The translations under genes and the position numbers were made by a program. From contig JAMLHF010000007.1 of the NCBI GenBank assembly GCA_023957275.1, forward strand, positions 20,348-84,347: 64,000 bases of DNA, in the 5' to 3' direction. Shown here in pieces: positions 1 to 11,800 of the stretch; positions within the stretch are counted from its first letter, which is position 1; every line of letters starts with the position of its first letter. Under the pieces are notes generated by a model that was not told the DNA's origin, did no database searches, and saw only the letters and a program-made list of their open reading frames with translations. The DNA is from Lentimicrobium sp. (GTDB taxonomy: Bacteria; Bacteroidota; Bacteroidia; Bacteroidales; Lentimicrobiaceae).

Positions 1-2817
1 ATTAACCAGACCACCCTTACACCGACCTATTTACCAAGTGCCGCCGATGTTGCCAACGGCTCTGTTGTTCTTACCCTCGAGGTGATGAGCAACGCACCTT
101 GTTCCCAGCTGGTAACCGACAGCAAACTGCTCACACTTATGAATGAGCCTTTAGCCAATGCCGGCGTTGATGCTTCGGTTTGTGCAGGTTCAACCTACAT
201 GGTAACTACAGCCACTGCATCCGGCTACAGTGCAATAAGCTGGAGCACTTCAGGATCGGGAAGTTTCTCGGGACAAAACACCATCAACCCTGTTTACACC
301 CCAAGTGCTACCGACATCGCCAATGGCTCAGTAACACTTACCCTCACTGCCATAGCAGCATCTCCCTGCAGCAATACCGCATCAGATCAGATGGTGCTTA
401 CCATTCAAAGAGCAGCCACAGCCAATGCAGGCAGCGATGCAGCCATCTGCGAAGGCAATACCCATACCCTGAACGGTTCGGTTTCAAACAGCACCCTGTT
501 CAGTTGGAGCAGCAGCGGAACCGGTACATTTGCCAATGGTTCCACGCTTACTCCAATTTACACTCCGGGAGCAGCCGACATCACAGCCGGCAGCGTTACC
601 ATAACCCTCACAGCGTTTGCAACAGCACCCTGCAGCACGCCCGCCACCGATATCATGGTACTGACCATTACCCGTCAGCCGCAGATATTTGCCGGTGCCG
701 ATGCAGTAAGTTGCGGCTCAGATTACACCATAAGCGATGCCACTGCATCCAACTACAATACACTCTCATGGTCAACTTCAGGAACAGGAACCTTTATCAA
801 CCCCGGTTCAATCAATCCTACCTATGTTGCCAGTCTTGCTGATATTTCATCAGGCAGTGTAACCCTTACGCTTACTGCAACAGGAAACTCACCTTGTATC
901 AATAATGTTTCCGATGCACTTGTGCTTTCCTTTGCCCCCATACCTACTGTCTCGGCAGGAAGCGACGATGCAGTCTGCGGCAACAGCAGCTATACGCTTA
1001 CAGGGGCATCCGCAGCAAATTATTCAACCATTACATGGAGTACCAGCGGAAGCGGAACCTTCTCCAATACTACCCTGGTAAATCCTGAGTATTATCCCAG
1101 TGCAGCCGATATTGCTGCCGGTTCGGTGGTTCTTACCGTTACGGCTACCAGCCTTGCTCCATGCAACACCACTGCATCCGACAACATGGCACTGACATTC
1201 AACCTGACTCCTCAGGCCAATGCCGGCCCCGACGCCAACAGTTGCGGAACAGCCTCATTCCAGGTAACCGGAGCCACAGCCTCAAACTATGCTACCATTT
1301 ACTGGACCCACAATGGTACAGGAACCATCTCAGGAGCCAATACCATTTCTCCGGTTTACACTCCTTCGCAGGGCGATGTTACCACCGGACAGGTAACTCT
1401 TACTCTGCATGCAACAGCCATTGCTCCTTGCACTGGTGAAGTAACTTCAGCCATGAACCTCAATCTGCAGGCTGGTCCATTGGCCAATGCAGGTGCTGAT
1501 GTTTCCGTTTGCGAGGGACAGAGCTATACACTTTCAGGAGCTACCGCAAGCGGATTTGCTACCTTACTTTGGAGTACAGGCGGATCGGGCACTTTCAGCA
1601 ATACAGCTGCGCTGAATCCGGTGTATTATCCAAGTGCAGGAGATATTGCCAATGGATCAGTAACCCTGACAATGACCCTGCAGGGAGCGCCTCCATGCAA
1701 CACCGTAGCTGCCGATTTTATGGTTCTTACCATTCAAGGCCTCCCGTTTGCTGATGCCGGCGCTGATGATGTTGCCTGCGGAAGTTCCTATCAGCTGATC
1801 AACGCCTCTGCTGCGAATTATTCTTCAGTAAACTGGACCAGCAGCGGTACAGGTTTCTTCTCAAACAGCGCATTGGTTAACCCGGTGTATACCCCGAGTG
1901 CAGGCGATATTGCGACCGGTTCGGTTACACTTACCCTTACTGCCACCGGAGTCAGCCCCTGCAACAATCAGACAGCCAGCCAGATGGAACTCACCATCGG
2001 AGCAACGGTTACCGCCAGCGCCGGAGTTGACGGCAGCACCTGCGGTACCACTCCTTTTACAGTAAGTACTTCTTCGGCAAGCAATTATTCAGGCATCAAC
2101 TGGACAACTTCAGGCTCAGGAACTTTTGCCAACCAGAACAGCCTGAATCCGACCTATACCCCAAGTGCAGGCGACGTAGCCTTAGGTGCGGTTACCCTTA
2201 CCATGCACGTACAGGGCAACTCTCCCTGCTTTACCAACCTTCAGGACAATATGCTGCTTACCATTCTGAATACCGCCACAGCATATGCGGGCCCTGACGC
2301 ACAGGTATGCAACGGAAGCAGTTACACTGTGACCGGAGCCACGGCCACCAACTATGCAGCCGTAAGCTGGAGCACCACCGGTACCGGAACCATTGTAAGC
2401 GGCAACACCCTCAATCCGACTTATATTCCCAGTGCTCAGGATTATCTGAACGGGAATGTGATACTGACATTAACCGCTGTTTCAACCGCACCTTGTTCCG
2501 GCAATATCAGCGATGAGATGGTATTAACGTTTGCCGATGGCCCGCTGGCCAATGCCGGCCCGGATGCGGAAATATGCTTCGGCGCAAGTTATAATGTTAC
2601 CGGCGCAACAGCCTCAGGCTACACCACGCTCAACTGGACTTCCTCCGGAACCGGAACACTGGTGAATGCAACATCACTCACACCCACTTATATTCCTTCA
2701 AATGCAGACCGGGTAGCAGGTTCAGTAAATCTGACACTGACCCTTCAGGGCGCTGCACCTTGCTTCGGCTCGCATACCGATGCCATGACACTGACCATCA
2801 GCTCCTTACCCACAGGT
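1..2817 (+). repeat. Repeat block 1: ten full and one partial ~89-aa modules
   Basis: Each module begins with a variant of ANAGxDxxICxG, has a central SxWSTSGTGTF core, then NPTYTPSAxDIxxGSVTLTL and a PC pair before the next module. The left edge cuts through the first module. Each module carries one Cys near the start and one near the end. Repeats are diverged at DNA level but recognisable throughout. Confidence 0.9.
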
Positions 2818-5800
2818 TTACCGGTAATCAGCGGACCGCAGGATGTATGTGCCGGCCAGACAGGAGTTGCTTATTCAGTAATTCCTGTACAATACGCTAC
2901 TTCTTACAGCTGGATTCTTCCTTCGGGAGCCACCATTGTTGCCGGAGCCAACACTTCCAACATAGTGGTTGATTTCTCGATGTCGGCAGTATCCGGTAAC
3001 ATTTATGTAACCGCTTCAAGTGCATGCGGAAGCGGCCCTGTTTCAGCTGCTTATGCTGTAACTGTCAGTCCTCTGCCCGGAAATCCAGGTATAATTATGG
3101 GACCTGCTACCATTTGCCAGAATACTTCAGGAGTTATTTACTCAATCAATACTGTAAGCGGCGCAACAGCCTACCAGTGGACAGTTCCCACAGGAGCAAC
3201 TATAGTTGCAGGAACCGGTACCAACACCATTACTGTTGATTACTCAACAACTGCCATTTCAGGCGATATCACTGTGACCCCACAGAATTCGTGCGGAAAC
3301 GGCAATACTTCAACCCTGGCGATAACCGTTAATCCTATGCCTGTTGCTCCGGTAATCACCGCCAACGGACCCATTGAATTCTGCGAAGGAGGAAGTGTTG
3401 AACTTACTGCAACTGCAGGTTATGCTTCTTATCTCTGGTCGAACGGCATGACCACCCAAAGCATTACTGTAACTGCTTATGGCATTTATTCAGTGGTAGC
3501 CACTGATGCAGCTGGTTGCGCAAGCCTTCCTTCAAATGAAATAACCGTAAATGTTCACATGCTGTTTGTTCCCGATGTAACCGCCAGCGGACCCACCGAC
3601 CTTTGTCAGGGCGAAAGCGTGATCCTCTCTGCACCTGCAGGATATGCATCCTATCTCTGGAATAACGGACAAACCTCACAAAGTATCACTGTTACGACGG
3701 CCGGAGTATATAATGTTACCGTAACCGATGCCTTTGGCTGTACCAGCCTGCCTTCGGCAGATATTAACGTTACAGTGAATCCTTTACCTTCAACCCCGGT
3801 AATTACACCCGACGGACCACTCAACTTCTGCGCAGGAGGCAATGTAACCCTTTCGGCACCGGCCGGATATGCATCCTACCTGTGGTCAAACGGTGAAACT
3901 ACCCAGAGCATTCTGGTTACTTCAAGCGGAGTATTCTCGGTAACAGTAAGTGATCTTTCCGGATGCACCAGCTTGCCATCGGCATCGGTAACCGTTAATG
4001 TGAATCCTTACCCTGCAACGCCGGCCATTGTTGCCAATGGCCCGACTACATTCTGCAACGGGGGCAGTGTGGAGCTTACCGCAACCCCGGGATATGCTTC
4101 ATATCTCTGGTCAAACGGCGCCACCACCCAAAGCATAACTGTAACAGAAACCGGATCATATACCGTAATTGTAACCGACAACATCGGTTGTTCAAGTCAG
4201 CCATCGGCACCGGTAAGTGTAACAGTACTGCAGCCACCCACACCAACCATCGTAGCCAACGGACCATTGATGTTCTGCAGCGGCGGCAGCGTTGTGCTCA
4301 CAGCTCCGGCCGGATATGCAGCGTATCTGTGGTCTAACGGAGAAACTACCCAAAGTATTACCGTCACTGTTTCCGGAAGTTATACGGTTCAGGTAACCGA
4401 TGCCAACGGATGTCTCAGTGATCCTTCAAATATTATTGATGTTACTGTTTATTCGCCTGCAACACCTCCGGTGATCGTAGCGCTCGGCCCCACAACCATC
4501 TGCGATGGTGAATCGGTAACCCTCTCAGCTCCTGCCGGATATTCGGCCTATTTCTGGAACAACGGACAATCCACGCAGAATATCCTGGTAAGCACCGCCG
4601 GAAATTATTTTGTCACGGTAACTGACGCGAATGGTTGCACATCGGCACCTTCCAATACAATAACAGTAACGGTAATTCCTCAACCTGATGCGGATGCCGG
4701 ATCGAATGCAAGCATTTGTGCCGGATCGGATTACACCATCACCGGAGCCTCAGCCAGTAATTATTCCACCCTCTTATGGACAAGTTCCGGATCAGGCTAC
4801 TTTGTGAACAACGGGAACCTCGATGCAACCTATGTGCCTTCGGCCGGCGATATTTCAACCGGTAGCGTAATGCTTACGCTTTCGGCCGTCGGATTCGGAC
4901 CCTGCACCATGGCAGCAGAAAGTTCCATGCTGCTGAGCATATCCAATGCGCCCACAGCTTACGCCGGGACTGACTTCAACATCTGCGAAGGCGGCAACAT
5001 CAATATTTCTCTTGCCACTGCCAGTAATTATCAATCTGTAAGTTGGTCAACCACCGGTTCGGGCCTGTTCCTGAACGGTAATACGCTTACACCAACCTAC
5101 ATCCCCAGCGCACTTGACATCAGCAGCGGACTGGTTTCCCTTACATTAACCGCCTGGCCAATGGCTCCATGTGCCAATCCGGCAACGGATGCCATTTTGG
5201 TAACAATAAACCGTGCACCCCAGGTGTTTGCAGGCAACAACACAAGTCTTTGCCCGCCTGACCAATACACCACCCTTGATGCCACGGCAAGCAATCACAC
5301 CCACCTGCTCTGGACAACCAATGGTACCGGAACGTTTACCGATCCTACTTCATTGGTGACCGTATACAGCCCGAGTGCTGCCGACATCAGCAACGGATCG
5401 GTAACCCTGACACTCACCGGCTACGCAAACAGCCCGTGTTCAAATGTCAGTGACGATATCGTTCTTGTTCTCGTGCCCTCCCCTGTAGCAGATGCCGGAC
5501 CTGACCGCCTGATCTGTGAAGGTGAAAACGTTATTGTCAACGGAACTGCAACAGGATACCAGTCTGTCTTCTGGACAACTTCTGGCAGTGGTACCATTGT
5601 CAACGGAAATACATTAACACCAACCTACATTCCGAGTGTTGCCGACATCAACAACGGGTGGGTGACACTTACCCTTACAGCAAATCCGTTGGCTCCGTGC
5701 GCAGTACAGGCCATTGATGCCATGCAGCTGAACATCACCCGGACTCCTACGGTATTTGCAGGCAGCGACATCAGTTTATGCCCGGCAGACCCTTATACCA

Positions 5801-8800
5801 CAAGCACTGCAACAGCTTCAAACTATAGCTACATTGAGTGGACAACCACCGGCACAGGCACTTTCTCGGGCCCCAACAACCTGGTAACCGTTTACACCCC
5901 GTCAGCAGCAGATATTACCAATGGTACTGTTACCCTGACTTTGACAGGATATGCAAACAGCCCGTGTTCAGCGGCAAGCAGCAATATTGTGCTGTTGCTT
6001 TCGAATCCTCCGGCAGCCGATGCCGGCCCTGATCACCTGATCTGCGAAGGCAGCATGGTAAGTATTACCGGAGCATCTGCTTCCAACTACCAATCACTGA
6101 ACTGGGCTACTTCCGGAACCGGAACATTTATCAACGGCAATTCACTCACCCCAACCTACCTCCCGAGCATTGCCGATATCACAAACGGCACAGTAATCCT
6201 GAGCCTGACAGCAACCCCGGTTTCTCCATGTGCAACCGCCGCCAGTGATGCGACCACCGTCACCATTTCGCGCAATCCTCAGATCTTTGCCGGTGACGAT
6301 ACCACCCTTTGTCCGGCAGGTCCGTACACCACCGCTTCTGCCACAGCTGCTTTTGCAGCCATGCTTGAGTGGAGCAGCAACGGAACCGGATCCTTCAGCG
6401 ATGAATATGCACTGGTAACAATTTACAATCCGTCAGCACAGGATATCGCCAACGGAACCGTAACCCTTACCCTTACAGGTTATGCCAACGCTCCATGCGG
6501 CAATGTCAGCGACGATATAATCCTGAATCTCTCCATGCCTGCAGCAGTCAATGCAGGTGCAGACGTGACCATTTGCGAAGGAATGCAGCATACCATTTCC
6601 GGAGCTTCCGCTTCAAACTATCAGTCAATCAGCTGGATAAGCAGTGGAACCGGAGTGATTATGAACGGCAATACGCTGAACCCCACTTACATCCCCAGCA
6701 TGGCAGATATTACCAACGGGGGAGTGATTCTCAGTCTGATTGCCACACCGCTGGCCCCATGCACCGGAAATGTGACCGATGCCATGCAGTTGACCATTGT
6801 ACGCACGCCTCAGGTATTTGCCGGAAACGATGCGGCCATCTGTCCTCCCGGATCCTATACCATCAGCGATGCAACGGCCTCGAATTATCTGGCGTTGCAG
6901 TGGACCAGCAGCGGCACAGGAAGTTTTTCGAACAATGCCACCCTGGTTACCATTTACAATCCATCACCGGAAGATATCGCCGCAGGCACGGTGACCCTGA
7001 CGCTGACAGCTTTTGCCGGCTCCCCCTGTGCCAATGCTTCTGATGACATTGTTCTCTACTTTGTACCTGAAGCTATGGTCAACGCCGGCGCCGATGCAGT
7101 GATCTGCGAGGGTTCCCAGTTTATGGTTACCGGAGCTTCAGCCGCCAACTATTCAAATCTTACCTGGAGCACCAGCGGAACCGGAGTTTTCGTGAACAAC
7201 GGAACCGTAACACCTACCTACATCCCGAGCGGAGCTGATATCAGCAACGGTATGGTGATACTCACACTTACCGCTGATCCCGTTGCCCCCTGTTCCATTC
7301 AGGCTGCCGACGCCCTCATTCTCACGATTAACGCTGCTGCCCAGGCCAATGCAGGTCCAAACGGACAGGCATGCTATGGTGACAACTTCTATCTTGCAGG
7401 AGCCTCAGCAGCAAATTATTCCGATATTCTCTGGACCAGCTCGGGTACGGGAAGCTTTACCAATCCTACCGAGGTAAATGCAACCTACATCCCTTCGGCT
7501 GACGACCTTGCCGCAGGAAATGTTACCCTGACGCTGACAGCCTTTGGCAACAGCCCCTGCGGGGATCAGTCTGACTTTATGGTACTTTCCATCACCCCCG
7601 GCGCTAGCGTTGATGCAGGTGATGACCTGAATATCTGCTTTGGCCCCGCACCTGTTTCCGGAGCAACCGCCACGAATTATTCAAGTCTGCAATGGACGGT
7701 TTCATTCGGATCAGGCATGCTGGTGAACGCCGGCAACATCATGCCAACCTATATTCCAGGTGCCGCTGACCTGACAAACGGATATGTGATCCTCACACTT
7801 ACCGTCAATCCGCTGGCTCCCTGTACCGATCCGATCGCCGATAACAAGACCCTTACCATCAGTGAAACACCGCTGGTCGATGCAGGACTTGATGAAACCA
7901 TCTGCGAAGGTTCGACCTATACCATCAACGATGCCTCAGCATCAAACTACGCAATGCTGATGTGGAGTTCATCGGGAACCGGTACCTGGGTAAACGTCAA
8001 TACCCTGAATCCTACCTATACGCCGAGCGCAGCCGATATTGCTGCCGGTTCGGTAGTGCTGACACTTTCCGCTACCAATGGCGCCTGTCCCCAGATATCG
8101 GATTACAAGCAACTGAACATTCAAAGGGAGGTTATGGTTAACGCAGGTATGGATGATGCTATTTGTGAAGGATCATCCTATATGCTGATGACTGCCTCGG
8201 CTGCAGGATACAGCAATCTGCTGTGGTCAACATCAGGTTCGGGAACCTTTAGCAATGCCAATGCTCTAAATCCGGAATATATCCCAAGCCCGGCCGATAT
8301 CGCTGCCGGCAGCGTAGTGCTGACTTTAACCGGTATTTCATCCATGCCATGTTCAGGAAGCGATTCCGATGATATGACATTGTTTATCAGATACGCTCCG
8401 GTAGCCGATGCAGGCACCGACGGGCAGATCTGCCAGGGAGAACAGTACATCATTGCCGATGCGATCGCCTACGATTATGCTACGGTTATCTGGACCACAA
8501 GCGGTACCGGAACTTTCATCAACGGATCATCGCTCACGGCAACCTATATCCCCAGCCCGGCCGATATTTCCGCTGGCAGTGTCACCCTGACGCTGGTTGC
8601 TTCCAATCCACCATGTGCCGATGCTACCGACAGCCAGTCTCTAACCATTGTTCCGTTGGCACAGGTAAACGCCGGACCGGATGCAACAATCTGCAAGCTT
8701 TGCAGCCACACGGTTTCCGGAGCATCTGTCTCCAATGCCTTAAACTTTAGCTGGTCGTCCACCGGGACCGGGACCTTTGTAAATGGCAATACCCTTACCC

Positions 8801-11800
8801 CGACCTATCAACCAGACGCCGGAGACATTTCCAACGGCTCGGTCACACTGATTCTGACGGCTGAGAGCGCTTCAGGTTGCGGCAGTTACAGCGATGAAAT
8901 GGTCATCTACATCAACCAGACTCCGGATCTCGAATTTACCTGGAGCCCTGTTTGTGCCGGCCAGCCTACCGATTTCGTGGTTGATCCTTCGGTTACTGAC
9001 ATCAATGCAATTGCTGTATGGCACTGGAATTTCGGCGACGGATTTTATTCCAATGAAATGAATCCGACGCACACCTTCCCGGCCCCGGGCGTATATAATG
9101 TAACACTCACAGCCACTGATACTTCAGGATATTCATCCTTACTCACTCACATCGTTGAGATCAACAGCACGCCCATCGCCTTCTTCAGCTTCGATACCCC
9201 CAACTGCATGGGAGAATCAACACAGTTCCACAACCTGTCATCGACTGAAAATGGCTATATTACACGCTGGGTATGGAATTTCGGCGACGGATCTGCAACG
9301 GATACCATATACTTCCCCAATGATCCAAATGTTGAGCACACCTATGCCAATCCGGGCATCTTTGAAGTAACGCTCAATGTGCTGAACTCCTATGGCTGTG
9401 AAAACACCTGGTCAACACAGGTAACGGTTACACCCAATCCGGTTGCCAATTTCTACTATACTACCGTTTGCGAAGACCTTCTGGTGAATTTCCAGGATGC
9501 CTCCTTCCCCAACGGGGCAGGCAATGTAGTGAGCTGGGCATGGAATTTTGACGATCCCGCTTCCGGAATCTTCAACACATCCGACCTTGAAGATCCGCAG
9601 CACCTCTTCAGTGCACCCGGCACCTATAATGTGACCCTTACAGTTACCAATTTCAACAACTGTACAGGTACCATCACCAAGGAAATCACCGTGGGAGAAC
9701 TGCCTCCGGTGGAATTCACCTGGGAAACCTCATGCGCTGAATCCCTTACCAGCTTCTTTGCCGACGCTACTGTAATAAATGTAAATGCAATTGCAGAGTA
9801 CTTGTGGGAATTCGGTGACGGCGGTCAGTCGAACCTGCAGGATCCTCAGCATATGTATGCCGCTGCCGGAGAATACACTGTTGTATTGACTGTAACCGAT
9901 ACCGCAGGATGCAGCAATTCGGTAAGCCATCTGGTTTCTGTCAGCGCGTTACCGGTTGCCTTCTTCAGCTTCAGCGAGCCTAGCTGCTATGAGACCACAA
10001 CCATTTTCAATGATCTGTCATACGCTTCAAGCGGATATATAACAGAATGGGAATGGATTTTCGGAGATGGTAACAGCGAAACGGTGACATTCCCCGGCAA
10101 TCCGAACGTTGAACACCAATATGCCAATGCAGGTGTTTACAATGTCACCCTGAACATCACCACATCTGAAGGTTGCGAAAACACCGTTACCCGCCAGGTA
10201 GTGGTTGCTCCCAATCCGGTAGCCAACTTTGATGCTGCCACGGCTTGTCTCGGCGAACCGGTTGTATTTACCGACCTTTCGCAGACCAACGGCGGCGGAA
10301 ACATCATCAACTGGGCCTGGGATTTCGGCGACCCGACTTCAGGGGTAAACAACACTTCAACGCTGCAAAATCCATCGCACACGTATGCACAACCCGGCAC
10401 ATATACAGTCAGCCTGATTGTGACAACAACCAACACCTGTGCCGACACAACTACCATGGACATTACCATAGCACCGGCTCCGGTTGTTGACTTCGTATTT
10501 ACCAATGCCTGTTCAAACGATACCATTCAGTTTACCAGTTCTACCTTTGTAAATCCCGCTACCACCCTCACCTGGTTCTGGGAGTTCGGCGACGGCACCA
10601 CTTCGGTGGAAGCTGATCCTCAGCATATCTATGCTACTCATGGTATTTTCACCGTCAGCCTGACCATTACCGATGACCAGGGTTGTACTGCAACAGCTGT
10701 TCATCCGGTAAGTGTGGTTCCCGGCCCGCAGGCAATGTTTGGATTCAATGCACCGGCCTGTTCCGGCTCAGAAGTGCAGTTCAACGACCTGTCCGTAACC
10801 AATGGCAGCGTGATCACCTCATGGTTCTGGGACTTCGGTGACGGCAATACACAACTGGTCACCGCGCCGGGCAACCCGAATGTAAGTCATGTTTATGCCA
10901 GTGCCGGTGTATATACCGTAACACTGACCATAACAAACCTGCAGGGTTGCGATGCTTCTGCAAGCATGAATGTGGTGATTGTACCCGGCCCTGTCGCTGA
11001 ATTCACTTTCGACGAAGGTTGCCAGGGAACGCAGGTGGCATTTACCGACCTTACAGCTACCAATGGCGGAACAACCCTGGTGCAGTGGCTCTGGAACTTC
11101 GGCGATCCTGCTTCAGGCATAGCCAACACCTCCAATCTGCAGCATCCGGTACATATCTTCAATGCCGCCGGGACCTACACGGTAACCCTTGAGGCAACAA
11201 GTGCCAGCGGATGTATCAGCAGTGTACAGCACGATGTGGTCATCACACCTCCGCCGGCTGTGGCCTTTATCATCTCCTCCGGCACCTGCGTCAGCGAACC
11301 GGTAACATTCGAGCCTGATACCGCGATTATGGATCTTTCCTCCATTGCATCTTTCGAATGGAACTTCGGTGACGGAACTCCTGTTTCAAATGTCACTTAT
11401 CCGGTTCATGTGTACAACGTTGCCGGTAGTTTCCAGGTAACGCTTACCGTATTCAACAACGACGGCTGCTCCAACAGCATCACACAAACCGTGAACATCG
11501 GCGCCATCCCTGTAGCCGCCTTCAGCTTTGTAAGTGGCTGTACAGGAAACACAACCAGTTTCAGTGACCTGTCATATGCTGTAACCGGTGAACAAATCAT
11601 AAGCTGGTTCTGGAACTTCAACGATCCGAATGCAATGCCCGGTACAGATACTTCAACCATGCAGCATCCTGATTATCACTACTCAGCTCAGGGATTGTAT
11701 GATGTGACGCTTACTGTTACTTCGGAAAGCGGTTGTCAGGGCAGCATCACCATGCCGGTTCAGATATTCCCGGCTCCGGTGGCAGCTTTCACTTACACTA

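Noticed and set aside
180-842. Second-frame ORF of 220 aa inside the giant gene
   Set aside because: Shadow frame of the repeats; composition rich in His, Arg and Cys as expected for an off-frame reading. The same holds for the many other ORFs inside 1-13905.
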